From assembly GCA_019637195.1 (NCBI GenBank), contig JAHBWA010000006.1:62001-126000 (forward strand): DNA of 64,000 nt, written 5' to 3'. Source of the DNA: Labilithrix sp. GTDB taxonomy: Bacteria > Myxococcota_A > Polyangia > Polyangiales > Polyangiaceae. Position numbers and translations under genes: made by a program. This document shows positions 8,885 to 16,661 of this stretch, piece after piece (the stretch's first letter is position 1; each line of letters begins with the position of its first letter). The notes under the pieces were generated by a model. That model had not been told where the DNA came from. It made no database searches and saw only the letters and a program-made list of their open reading frames with translations.

Positions 8885-10243
8885 TCAGGTGTCGCGCGGC
8901 TCGCGGAGCCCGTGGAGCCGGAGGTACTTGCGAACGTGCGTGCGCTGGAGGCCCGAGCGTCGTGAGATCTCGGCGACGTTGCCGTCGGTCGCCTGCGCGA
9001 GCTGGGCGAAGTACGCGCGCTCGAAATGGTGGAGCGCCTCGCGCTTCGCGTCGTGGTACCCGCGGCTCGCCGAGAGGTCGACCACCTTGCCCCTCGGCGG
9101 CGCCGACTTGAGACCGACCGCCGCGGCGATGTCGAGCGGCTCGCCGTCGTCGGCCAGCGCGAGCGCGACGGTGACCGCGTTCCGCAGCTCGCGCACGTTT
9201 CCGGGCCAGTCGTAGCGGAGCAGCCGATCGAGGTTCGGGCGGCTCACGCGTCGCCACGCGTCCTTCGCGCCGAGCTGTCCGAGCATCAACTTGACCAGAC
9301 CCGGGACGTCGTCGAGCCGCTGGCGGAGCGCAGGCACGTGTGTTCGCACCTCGGCGAGGCGGAAGTAGAGATCGCTCCGGAACGTGCCCTGGTTGACCGC
9401 GGCCTCGAGATCGCGCCGCGTCGCCGCGACGACGCGCGCGTCGAAGGCCTCGTAGGTGTTGCTTCCGACGCGCTTCACGCGGCGCTCTGCCAGGGCGCGG
9501 AGGAGCTTGGGCTGGACGTCGAGCGGGAGCTCGCCGAGCTCGTCGAGGAAGATCGTCCCGCCGTTGGCCTCGACGAACGGTGACGTCCGCGCCGACGTGG
9601 CGCCGGTGAACGCGCCCCTCTCGTGCCCGAAGAGCGTCGCCTCGGCGAGGGTCGGCGCGATCGCTCCGCAGTCCACGATCACGAACGGGCCGCCCTTGCG
9701 GTGGCTCGCGTCGTGGAGCGCCTGGGCGACGAGCTCCTTGCCCGTGCCGGTCTCGCCCTGCACGAGCACGGTGAGGTCGGTCGGCGCCGCCTTCTCGAGC
9801 CGGCGGAAGACGTCGCGCATCGCGGCGCTCGTCCCGTAGAGCGGGCCGAAGCGCTCGATCTCGGGCAGCTCGATCTTCTGCGCGCGGGCGGGCTCGAAGC
9901 GGAGCTGCGTCCGCGCGAGCCAGAACTCCGTCGACCGGGTGAGCAACGCGTCGGAGATCCTCAGATCTCCGACCCATGTCCCGTTCTTGCTCCCGAGGTC
10001 GCGGAGACGGACGCCGTGCGTGGTGGCGGTCAGCTCGGCGTGCATCGCGCTCACGCCCGACTCGTGGAGCACGAGGCCGCACGCAGGATCGCGCCCGATG
10101 ACGATCGGCTCCTGTCCGATGAGCACCTCGCGTCCGCCGTCTACCTCGTGGACGAGGCGCCCGCCCTTCAGCTCCAGAATCTGCGTCGAAATGATCGTCG
10201 TCGCCATCGCGGTCCTCGGTGGAGCTCGTTGGGGTTCGGTCAT
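8885..10243 (-). CDS. FHA-domain sigma-54-dependent activator
   Basis: 452 residues. An enhancer-binding protein that would activate RNA polymerase containing sigma-54. An N-terminal FHA domain (about residues 30-120; IGRDPACGLVLHESGVSAMHAEL, then LRDLGSKNGTWVG) binds phosphothreonine. A central AAA+ domain has Walker A GETGTGKE, the sigma-54 contact loop GAFTGA and Walker B IFLDELGEL. The C-terminal Fis-type helix-turn-helix ends NVAEISRRSGLQRTHVRKYL. The ATG at 10243 overlaps the stop of the upstream kinase gene as ATGA, which favours this start over the internal ATG at 10207 and implies translational coupling. The kinase is the obvious candidate for the phosphorylation that the FHA domain reads. 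Confidence 0.92.
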   Translation of the reverse strand: MTEPQRAPPRTAMATTIISTQILELKGGRLVHEVDGGREVLIGQEPIVIGRDPACGLVLHESGVSAMHAELTATTHGVRLRDLGSKNGTWVGDLRISDALLTRSTEFWLARTQLRFEPARAQKIELPEIERFGPLYGTSAAMRDVFRRLEKAAPTDLTVLVQGETGTGKELVAQALHDASHRKGGPFVIVDCGAIAPTLAEATLFGHERGAFTGATSARTSPFVEANGGTIFLDELGELPLDVQPKLLRALAERRVKRVGSNTYEAFDARVVAATRRDLEAAVNQGTFRSDLYFRLAEVRTHVPALRQRLDDVPGLVKLMLGQLGAKDAWRRVSRPNLDRLLRYDWPGNVRELRNAVTVALALADDGEPLDIAAAVGLKSAPPRGKVVDLSASRGYHDAKREALHHFERAYFAQLAQATDGNVAEISRRSGLQRTHVRKYLRLHGLREPRDT

Positions 10244-11172
10244 CGGGTCCGCCGCGCGCCAGGAGGCGGACCGTCCATCGTCGTCGTGGCGTCGAGCGCC
10301 CTCGCGGGCAACTCGAGCGAGGGGCCGCGTCCTCCGATCGCCGCGCGGAGCGCCGCCAGCGCCGCCTCGGCCGACGCGTAGCGATCCGCCGGTGTTCGCG
10401 CCATCGCCTTGCTGAGGAACGCCACCATCGCCGCTGGCCACCGCTCGCCGGTCGCCTCGTCGATCGTCGGAGGATCGTGCTCGCGCTTGAGCGCGACGAG
10501 CGGGACGCCGCGGGTGTCGCCGTAAGGGAGCCGACCCGTGAGCGCGCGGAAGACGATCGCCCCGACCGCGTAGAGGTCCGCGCGCGGGCCCGCGCGCGCG
10601 CTGTCGCCCAGCTGCTCGGGCGCGACGAACGGGAGCGAGCCGAGCGTCGTGTTGTTGGCGGTCACCTGCGTCGCTGGCTCGGACGACTTGGCGATCCCGA
10701 AGTCGAGCACCTTGGTGACTCGCGCGCCGTCCGTCCTGCGATGAAGGAAGACGTTCGACGGGCTCAGATCGCGGTGGACGATGCCGGCCGCGTGCGCCAC
10801 CGCCAGCGCCTGCAGGATCTCGTCGGCGATGCTCGCGACCTCGTCGAGCGCGAGGTAGCCCTCGCGCGCGAGCAGCTCGTCGAGGGTCTCGCCGACGAGC
10901 CGCTCGAGCGCGAGGTATGGCGTCCCGTCCTCGAGACGTCCGGTGTCGACGAGCGCGCAGACGAAGGGGCTCTGGATCCGCGCGAGGAGCCTCCCCTCGC
11001 GCTCGAACCGCGCGACGAGCTCGCGCTCGTCGGTCGCCCAGCTCTGCACCAGCTTCAGCGCGACCTCGCTGTCCGTGGTCCGGTCGATCGCCGACCAGAC
11101 CTCGCCCATCGCGCCGCGTCCGATGCGGTCTACGAGCTCGAAGCGGTCGGCGATGATGCGCGAGACGGTCAT
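10240..11172 (-). CDS. Hanks-type Ser/Thr protein kinase, soluble
   Basis: 310 residues from ATG at 11172. The glycine loop RIGRGAMGEVW, the VALKLV lysine, DFG in VLDFGIAKS, and the APEQ and DLYAVGAI blocks are all present, so the fold and core catalysis look intact. The catalytic loop reads HRDLSPSN: Ser replaces the usual Lys after HRDL, a variant that recurs in myxobacterial kinases. No transmembrane segment is visible; the tail after the kinase domain is short and disordered. The gene overlaps the FHA/sigma-54 activator by four bases (ATGA), so the pair probably forms a kinase-to-transcription-factor circuit. Confidence 0.9.
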   Translation of the reverse strand: MTVSRIIADRFELVDRIGRGAMGEVWSAIDRTTDSEVALKLVQSWATDERELVARFEREGRLLARIQSPFVCALVDTGRLEDGTPYLALERLVGETLDELLAREGYLALDEVASIADEILQALAVAHAAGIVHRDLSPSNVFLHRRTDGARVTKVLDFGIAKSSEPATQVTANNTTLGSLPFVAPEQLGDSARAGPRADLYAVGAIVFRALTGRLPYGDTRGVPLVALKREHDPPTIDEATGERWPAAMVAFLSKAMARTPADRYASAEAALAALRAAIGGRGPSLELPARALDATTTMDGPPPGARRTR

Positions 11173-11274
11173 CGTGGCGGCCTGCTGCCGCCGACGATAC
11201 CGCAAGGTCCCGCGCGCGGTGGGACAATGTAGGGTCAGAGCGACGCGGCGCGGCCGGGCCGCGGCGCCGACCCG

Positions 11275-12144
11275 TCAGTGCTTGCCCGGCTCGACGATGA
11301 TCTCGACGCGCCGGTTGTTCGCGCGGCCCTCGGCCGTCTTGTTGTCGGCGACCGGGCGATCGGGCCCGATGCCGACGGACTTGATGCGGTCCGCCGCGAC
11401 GCCGCGGGCGACGAGCTGGTCGCGGACGGCGTCCGCGCGCTTCTTGCCGAGCTCGACGTTGTAGTCACGCTTGCCCTGCGAGTCGGTGTGCCCCTCGACG
11501 ACGATGTTCGAGTCGGGGTTGCCCTTGATGAGCGCGTCGGCGACGTCGTTCAGCTTCACCATCGCGGCGGGGAGCAGCGTCGACTCGTTCGACGCGAAGA
11601 GCACCGACCCGGAGAGGGTGATGACCATGCCGCGCGACTCCTGCTTCACGGCGGCGATCTTCTGGAGATCGGCGAGCGCCTGCGCAGCCTTCTTCTCCGC
11701 GGCCTCGCGCGCGATCTTCTCGGCCGCGAGCTGGTCCTGCGTCTTCTCGAGGTTCTGCTTGGTGCTCGAGAGCTCCTTCTGCGCGCTGCGGAGCTGGTCG
11801 CTCGTGAGGTTCGCGGCCTCGCGCTCGGCGGCCTCCTTCTCCTTCTGGGCGACGAGCGTGTTGGCCGAGGCGTCGGCGAGCTGCGCCTTGCGGATCGCGA
11901 TGTACGCGTAGTCCTTGGTCTGCGGAGCGTCGCCTTCGTCGTTGAACGAGCGCTCGGCCTGGTCGAGCGACTGCTTGGCGACGTGGAGCTCCGCGGGCGC
12001 CTGCTGCGCCGCCGCGCCCTTGGACGCGGACTGGTAGGCCGCGCGGGCGTCGACGAGCTCCTTCGGCGGGAGCGTGCTCCCGCAGCCGACGGCGGCCGTG
12101 AGGAGCGAGAGCGAGACGAGAGAGAGGGTGGTTCGGACGCTCAT
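11275..12144 (-). CDS. OmpA-family lipoprotein with coiled coil
   Basis: 289 residues from ATG at 12144; a GTG at 12156 overlapping the upstream stop (GTGA) is an alternative. The signal ends in TAAVGC, so outer-membrane lipid anchoring is expected. A DUF4398-like helical part (about 25-90) and an Ala/Glu/Lys-rich coiled coil (about 90-165) precede a C-terminal OmpA domain with the peptidoglycan-binding signature VVEGHTDSQGKRDYNVELGKKRAD and a terminal NNRRVEIIV. Such proteins tie the outer membrane to the cell wall. The preceding small DUF4398 gene is co-transcribed. Confidence 0.9.
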   Translation of the reverse strand: MSVRTTLSLVSLSLLTAAVGCGSTLPPKELVDARAAYQSASKGAAAQQAPAELHVAKQSLDQAERSFNDEGDAPQTKDYAYIAIRKAQLADASANTLVAQKEKEAAEREAANLTSDQLRSAQKELSSTKQNLEKTQDQLAAEKIAREAAEKKAAQALADLQKIAAVKQESRGMVITLSGSVLFASNESTLLPAAMVKLNDVADALIKGNPDSNIVVEGHTDSQGKRDYNVELGKKRADAVRDQLVARGVAADRIKSVGIGPDRPVADNKTAEGRANNRRVEIIVEPGKH

Positions 12145-12152
12145 GCGGCAGC

Positions 12153-12497
12153 TCACTTTCCAGCCTTGATGTTCTTGACCTTCCCCTGCGCCTCCTCGGC
12201 GGCGGCCTTCGCGGTGTTCTCCTTCGCGAGCATCACGGAGAGCTCGGCGTCGGAGTTCGCGCGTTGAAGGATGAGGTCCGCGCGCTTGTTGTCGCCGTCC
12301 GCCATCAGCTTCTTGGCCTGGTCGATCTGCTCGGAGGCGAGCTTCAGGTGGAGCGCTGCCTTCGGCTCCTTGTCGGCGCCGAGCTCGCGGGCGCTCCGCG
12401 CCGCCGCCTCGGCGCTGGCGAGACGATCGGACGGGGGCGGCATGCTGCTGCCGCAGGCGACGAGGACGAGAGCAGCGGCGATGATGGGCGTTCGCAT
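12153..12497 (-). CDS. Small DUF4398-type lipoprotein
   Basis: 114 residues. The ATG at 12497 has an AGGAA ribosome-binding site eight bases upstream. A short signal ends ALVLVAC; the mature part is almost wholly helical, Ala/Lys/Glu-rich, with the SAEAAARSARELGADKEPKA block that also opens the downstream OmpA-family protein. This matches DUF4398, a helical domain of Gram-negative lipoproteins often found beside OmpA-like proteins. The two gene products probably act together at the outer membrane; the molecular role is unknown. Confidence 0.78.
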   Translation of the reverse strand: MRTPIIAAALVLVACGSSMPPPSDRLASAEAAARSARELGADKEPKAALHLKLASEQIDQAKKLMADGDNKRADLILQRANSDAELSVMLAKENTAKAAAEEAQGKVKNIKAGK

Positions 12498-12626
12498 CGG
12501 GTTCCTCACAGGGCCACGCAGCATACCAAACTAGGAAGCGACGAAAAGGTCCCTTCCATCGATGGAGCGCGCGGGCACGTGTCGGGATACGCGCGCGCCG
12601 GCTCGTGGTCTCGACGCGACGGCTCG

Positions 12627-12941
12627 TCAGCGTTGCGTGAGGAGCTTGTCGATGAGGCCCTTCGAGTAAGCCGAAAGCTCGCGGAAGACGACGCCCATGC
12701 CGGTGTTCGGGCCGTCCTTCTCGACGCGCACGACCTCGCCGACCCCTTCGATCGTCTCCATGTCATCCATGATGACGGTGAACCGGAGGTTCACCTGCGT
12801 GCCGACCGGGAGCGGGCTCTGCGCGCGGATGAAGACGCCGGTGCGCGAGATGTTCGTGACGTACTCCTGGATGAAGGCGTCGAACGACTCGAACTCCTTG
12901 TTGATCGTGATCCGCTCGTCGGCGCGCTTGCTCTCGCTCAT
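12627..12941 (-). CDS. PilZ-domain protein
   Basis: 104 residues, a single PilZ domain with almost nothing else. The c-di-GMP-binding arginine motif RxxxR is present as RADER near the N-terminus, and the second motif appears as NISRTGVFI ([D/N]xSxxG). Both are intact, so c-di-GMP binding is likely. Small stand-alone PilZ proteins in myxobacteria relay second-messenger levels to motility, secretion or chemotaxis systems, but the partner cannot be read here. It lies in its own transcription unit between the DUF4398 and RNase E/G genes. Confidence 0.88.
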   Translation of the reverse strand: MSESKRADERITINKEFESFDAFIQEYVTNISRTGVFIRAQSPLPVGTQVNLRFTVIMDDMETIEGVGEVVRVEKDGPNTGMGVVFRELSAYSKGLIDKLLTQR

Positions 12942-13104
12942 CGCACGACGAGCATAACCGAACGCGCGCGCCTCGCGAGGGCCGTCGGCTGCCGCCCGGC
13001 CGGATATCCTCGGAGGCTGGCGGCGCCAGAGGGCGCGCCGAGCTCGGCCGGCGCCTCGAGGGCGCCGGCTCCCGGCCAGGTGACTCGTGCGCCGCGCCCC
13101 GGGG

Positions 13105-15711
13105 CTACTTGCCCTGAAGGTCGAACTGCTCGAGGTGGTACTCCTTGCGCGGAACCACCATGATCTTCCGCATGAAGCGGTTCTCGGCGTCCTGGAGCGC
13201 GGCCTTCTCCGGGCCGTTGAGGACGTCGGCGACGGCCGGGTGCGCGTTGACGACCACGGAGTAGCCCGGGAGGTTCGAGCGCTTGCGCCGGATCTCGCGG
13301 AGGATCTCGTAGGCGATCGTGTCCTTCGACTGGAGCTGTCCCGTCCCGTCGCAATAGAAGCACGGCTCGTGGAGCAGGCGTCCGAGGCTCTCGCGCGTGC
13401 GCTTGCGCGTCATCTCGATGAGGCCGAGGTCCGAGATTCGGTTGAGCGTCGTCTTCGCCTTGTCCTTGTGGAGCAGCTCCTCGAGGGTGCGGCGCACCTT
13501 CTCGCGGTTCTTGTGCTGCTCCATGTCGATGAGGTCGAGGATGATGAGCCCGCCGATGTTGCGGAAGCGGAGCTGGTAGGCGATCTCGTTGACGGCCTCG
13601 AGGTTCGTCTTGAGGATCGTCTCCTCCATGTCCTTCGAGCCCTTGCCGACGAAACGACCCGTGTTGACGTCGATCGCCGTCAGCGCCTCCGCCTGATCGA
13701 TGATCAGGTGGCCGCCGCTCGGGAGGGGCACCTTGCGCGAGAGCGCGCGCTGGATCTCGTCCTCGATGCCGTACTCGTCGAAGATCGGCTCCTCTTCGTC
13801 GTAGAGCTTCACGTCCTTGATGCGATCGGGCGCGAACATCTCGACGAAGCGGCAGAGGCGCTCGTACTGCTGCTTGTCGTCGATGACGACCTCGTCGACC
13901 TCGTCGGTGAAGAGGTCGCGCGCGACCTTGAGCACGAGGTCGAGCTCGCTCGAGAGCATGAACGGCGCGCGGGCGCCTTCGCGCTTCTTCGCGATCTCGC
14001 CCCAGAGGCGGACGAGGTAGCCGACGTCCTGCTTGAGGCCCTTCTTCGTGAGGCCCTCGGCGACGGTGCGCACGATGAGCCCGCCGCTCGGCGGCTTCAT
14101 CGCCTCGATCGCCTCGCGGAGACGCGCGCGCTCCTTGTCGTTGCCGATGCGCTTCGAGATGCCGACGTGATCGACCGTCGGCAGGTAGACGACGTAGCGC
14201 CCGGGCAGCGAAATGTGGCTCGAGCAGCGCGCGCCCTTCGTGCCGATGGGATCCTTCGTCACCTGGACGATGATCTCCTGGCCCTCCTTGACGACCTCGC
14301 GGATCGGCGTCGACTTCGAGAGGCGGCCGGGGAGGCCCTGCCCGCCACGTCCGCCGCTGCGTCCGTCACGCCCGCCGTCGCGCCCGCGCCCGCCGTCGCG
14401 CCCGCGTCCGCCGTCGCGGCCGCGTCCGTCGCGGCCGCGTGAGCGTCCGCCGCGTGCGTCGGCCTCGGCGCGTCCGCCACCGCCACCGCCACCACCACCA
14501 CCACCGCTGCCGCCGGGGGCGCGCTGCTCCCCCGCGCGTCCGCGTCCGCGTCGCCGCCGTCGTCCGCCGCGCTCACCGCGCTCGCGGTCTGCGCTGCCCG
14601 CGGTGCGCGGGGCCGGCGCGCGAGGGACGGGCTCGCCCGGCTCGGTGATCGTGAAGCCGGGGAGATCACCGTCGAGGAGATCGTCGTCTTCGTCGTCGAG
14701 GTCCGTCGCCGTCGCGGCGTCGGCGGCCGGGCGATCGGAGTCGGAGCCGTCGTCGGGGAGCTCGTCGAGCGTGGGCTGCGAGTTGAGCGAGTGTGCCGAC
14801 GGCGCCGCGGCTTCGACCACGTCGTCCTCGTCCTCCAGGTCGTCGCCCTCGTCCTCCAGGTCGTCGCCCTCGTCCTCCAGGTCGTCGTCCTCGTCTTCGT
14901 CGAGATCGTCGAGCGATCGCGACGAAGGCGGGAGCACGAGCGCGGACGACTCGGGCGCGGCAGCGGTCGAGATCAGCGGCTCGCTCGGCGAGCTCGGCGG
15001 GGCGCTCTCGGTCGACGGCGGCTCGCTCGAGGGCGGCGGCTCGCTCGAGGGCGGCGGCTCGGCGTCGAGCGCGCGCCGCGCGGTCGAGGTGCCGTTCTGC
15101 GCACGCCGCGCCATGCGCGGCGGGGGCTCCGGCCAGTTCGGATACGAGACGGTCGCCTCGAGGTCGTCGCCGCGCACGGGGAGCACGACCGCGGGCGCGC
15201 CCTCGGAGGGCGCCGGCTCGATGAACGCGCCTCCCTCGTCCGCGCCGGCTCGGGTCGCCACCGCGACGAGCTCGGCGCTGGACTCCATCGGCGACTCGGG
15301 CACGCCGCCGTGCGCCTCGATCACCGCCGCGGGCTCGGCGGTCGCGGTGACGTCGGCGGTCGCGGTGACGTCGGCGGTCGCGTCCTCCGCATCGTCCTCG
15401 GCGTCCGGCGCGGGCACGGGGCCCTCTTCGCCGCGCGCCAGCTTGCGGCCTCCGGCGAGGTACTCGTCGAAGTCGTCCGGGCGAATGAGGTCTTCGACGT
15501 GGAGGAACGCCGCGCGCTCCTGACCGATGTCGATGAACGCCGCCTGGAGCCCCGGCAGGACGCGCGTGACCTTGCCGAGATAGACGTTGCCGACGGTGCC
15601 GGACTGGCGGCCTTTTCGCTCGATGTGGAGCTCGGCGATGATGCCGTTCTCGATCAGCGCGGCGCGCGTCTCACGGTAATCACAAGAGATGACGAGGATG
15701 TTCTTGGCCAT
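13105..15711 (-). CDS. rne: RNase E/G family endoribonuclease with an S1-splitting insertion
   Basis: 868 residues, single-strand-specific endoribonuclease of mRNA decay and rRNA maturation. Residues 1-75 are the first half of the S1 domain (GNVYLGKV, LPGLQAAFIDIG, AAFLHVEDL). The second half resumes near residue 470 (REVVKEGQEIIVQV), so about 380 residues are inserted: an acidic Ser/Glu/Asp-rich stretch with repeated DDLEDEG units, then an RGG-like Arg/Gly-rich stretch. The catalytic core follows with both metal-binding aspartates (Asp681 in AIDVNTG and Asp726 in IILDLIDM) and the zinc-link CFYCDGTG. In the E. coli enzymes the disordered arm is C-terminal (RNase E) or absent (RNase G); here the protein ends soon after the core. 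A hairpin lies directly before the start codon. Confidence 0.95.
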   Translation of the reverse strand: MAKNILVISCDYRETRAALIENGIIAELHIERKGRQSGTVGNVYLGKVTRVLPGLQAAFIDIGQERAAFLHVEDLIRPDDFDEYLAGGRKLARGEEGPVPAPDAEDDAEDATADVTATADVTATAEPAAVIEAHGGVPESPMESSAELVAVATRAGADEGGAFIEPAPSEGAPAVVLPVRGDDLEATVSYPNWPEPPPRMARRAQNGTSTARRALDAEPPPSSEPPPSSEPPSTESAPPSSPSEPLISTAAAPESSALVLPPSSRSLDDLDEDEDDDLEDEGDDLEDEGDDLEDEDDVVEAAAPSAHSLNSQPTLDELPDDGSDSDRPAADAATATDLDDEDDDLLDGDLPGFTITEPGEPVPRAPAPRTAGSADRERGERGGRRRRRGRGRAGEQRAPGGSGGGGGGGGGGGRAEADARGGRSRGRDGRGRDGGRGRDGGRGRDGGRDGRSGGRGGQGLPGRLSKSTPIREVVKEGQEIIVQVTKDPIGTKGARCSSHISLPGRYVVYLPTVDHVGISKRIGNDKERARLREAIEAMKPPSGGLIVRTVAEGLTKKGLKQDVGYLVRLWGEIAKKREGARAPFMLSSELDLVLKVARDLFTDEVDEVVIDDKQQYERLCRFVEMFAPDRIKDVKLYDEEEPIFDEYGIEDEIQRALSRKVPLPSGGHLIIDQAEALTAIDVNTGRFVGKGSKDMEETILKTNLEAVNEIAYQLRFRNIGGLIILDLIDMEQHKNREKVRRTLEELLHKDKAKTTLNRISDLGLIEMTRKRTRESLGRLLHEPCFYCDGTGQLQSKDTIAYEILREIRRKRSNLPGYSVVVNAHPAVADVLNGPEKAALQDAENRFMRKIMVVPRKEYHLEQFDLQGK
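14345..14515. repeat. Low-complexity repeats coding for Arg/Gly and poly-Gly
   Basis: Within the RNase E/G insertion, reiterated CCGTCGCGCCCGCG-type units code on the minus strand for GRDGGRGRDGG repeats, and a run of CCACCGCCACC triplets codes for an 11-residue glycine tract. Slippage during replication is the likely source. The reading frame is kept throughout. Confidence 0.75.
14826..14890. repeat. 21-bp tandem repeat, about 3 copies, inside RNase E/G
   Basis: TCGTCCTCCAGGTCGTCGCCC is repeated about three times with small changes. On the minus strand it codes for GDDLEDE units of the acidic part of the RNase E/G insertion. The unit length is a multiple of three, so copy-number change would not break the frame. 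Confidence 0.8.
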
Positions 15712-15714
15712 GGA

Positions 15715-15731
15715 CGGGAAGTGCTTTCCCG
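15715..15731 (-). promoter_or_regulatory. Hairpin covering the RNase E/G ribosome-binding region
   Basis: A perfect 6-bp stem (CGGGAA / TTCCCG) with a 5-nt loop ends three bases before the ATG at 15711. The only Shine-Dalgarno-like run (GGGAAAG) lies in its 5' arm, so folding would hide the initiation site. RNase E in enterobacteria limits its own synthesis through its 5' leader; an analogous role here is inference. Confidence 0.5.
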
Positions 15732-16051
15732 CCCAAAAGCGCTAGCGGTCGGGGAGCGTGGGCCCCCACGGTCGAAGCTCGGAGACCGGTCCTGGCCGCC
15801 GCGAACGAGACCGGTCCCCTCGCTCTCGTCACGAGCGAGAGGGAAGCCGGGGCGCGCATGGCGCGCATCTCTATACGGGGGGCGAGACTCGGTCCTCATG
15901 GCGACGACCACCACCTGAGCACAGGCCGAGGTGGGCAAACGCATTGCGCCTTCGGGCGCCGGCCACGAACGAGTGTTCGAGGCCGTCAGAGGCGGGGGAT
16001 CAAAGGCCCCCAAAAAAGGGCGAAAATCGGAGGCCCAGCAGAGCTGGACCG
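15732..16051. other. Spacer without a recognised gene
   Basis: About 320 bases between the RNase E/G start region and the terminator at 16052. Short frames exist but lack the strong third-position G/C bias of neighbouring genes. A GGGGG-CCCCC inverted repeat next to an A6 run lies near 15996-16017. No promoter for RNase E/G was identified with confidence. Confidence 0.45.
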
Positions 16052-16099
16052 AAAAAACCTGCGGAGACGAGGCGCTGCTGCTTCTCGTGCCCTACGCAG
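16052..16099 (-). terminator. Rho-independent terminator, minus strand
   Basis: Reading on the minus strand, CTGCG (16099-16095) pairs with CGCAG (16063-16059), with an inner ACGAG/CTCGT stem, and is followed by G and six T (16057-16052). This is the clearest intrinsic terminator in the window. It lies about 200 bases downstream of the SRP RNA on the same strand and could end its transcript or that of a separate small RNA in between. Confidence 0.7.
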
Positions 16100-16252
16100 T
16101 TTCGTACCGGAATCCGTCGCCGCGCGCCACAGAGAAACAAGCTGTTCCCCGCTCGCCTGCCCGCCGTCCGGGACCAGGACCGACGACCCATCGGGGCCCA
16201 TCGGCACCGCCCACCGCGGAAGCTCTCGGATTCACGGCGACAAAATAGGTAA

Positions 16253-16330
16253 GGCCCTGTCACACTCTTCCGCGCTACCGTTGCTCCCTCTCGGGCCTGG
16301 CGGGGTTCACGTTTCCGAGTCGACAGGGCC
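16253..16330 (-). ncRNA. ffs: Signal recognition particle RNA (4.5S type)
   Basis: The minus strand carries the conserved SRP domain IV core: CCAGGCCC, tetraloop GAGA, GGGAGCA, then ACGGTAGC, matching the bacterial pattern CAGGnCC-GNRA-GGnAGCA-n-AGC. The ends close as GGCCCTGTC (from 16330) with GACAGGGCC (to 16253), a perfect 9-bp terminal stem. This gives a small SRP RNA of about 78 nt, without an Alu domain, that would bind Ffh for co-translational membrane targeting. The mature ends could be a few bases further out. The loop is GAGA rather than the more usual GGAA. Confidence 0.85.
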
Positions 16331-16661
16331 ACACGCAAGATCACGGCCGCCGGACTGGCTGAGAACCAGCGGCCGACATCGAGGCTGCGGAGGGGAAGTA
16401 AGGCCTTCTCGCTAGCGCGTCGAGTCTTTTCTGTGCGGACGATGGAGATGTTTCTCCGAAACGGACCGGCGATTGGGATGTGTTCGAGACCATTCCAAAA
16501 AGCCTCGTCAACACGAAGTCTTACAAGCACATCCGTCCGGCGGGCTCCGTTCCGCGTGTTGACCGCCGCGACTCGGATGACAGATACCGCGTCGCGCGCG
16601 CTCGCGATTCGACGGTGAGTGACGGGGACTGGAGCGAAGCCGCGCTGTCAGGGAGGACACC
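16331..16661. other. Divergent spacer between SRP RNA and metalloprotease
   Basis: No gene is seen. The left part must hold the SRP RNA promoter (minus strand), which was not identified clearly; the right part holds a weak sigma-70-like promoter for the protease at 16559-16588. The spacer is less GC-rich than coding DNA. Confidence 0.5.
16559..16588 (+). promoter_or_regulatory. Possible sigma-70-type promoter of the metalloprotease gene
   Basis: TTGACC (16559-16564) and GATACC (16583-16588) are separated by 18 bases, about 75 bases upstream of the ATG. The -35 matches five of six consensus bases, the -10 only three of six. Confidence 0.35.

Noticed and set aside
15931..16248. A 105-residue plus-strand protein in the SRP RNA region
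   Set aside because: No third-position G/C bias, no ribosome-binding site, and it lies opposite structured RNA elements and a terminator.
16052..16250. 6S RNA
   Set aside because: Length and position fit, but a large central bubble closed by two long stems could not be drawn; kept only as an unassigned candidate RNA.
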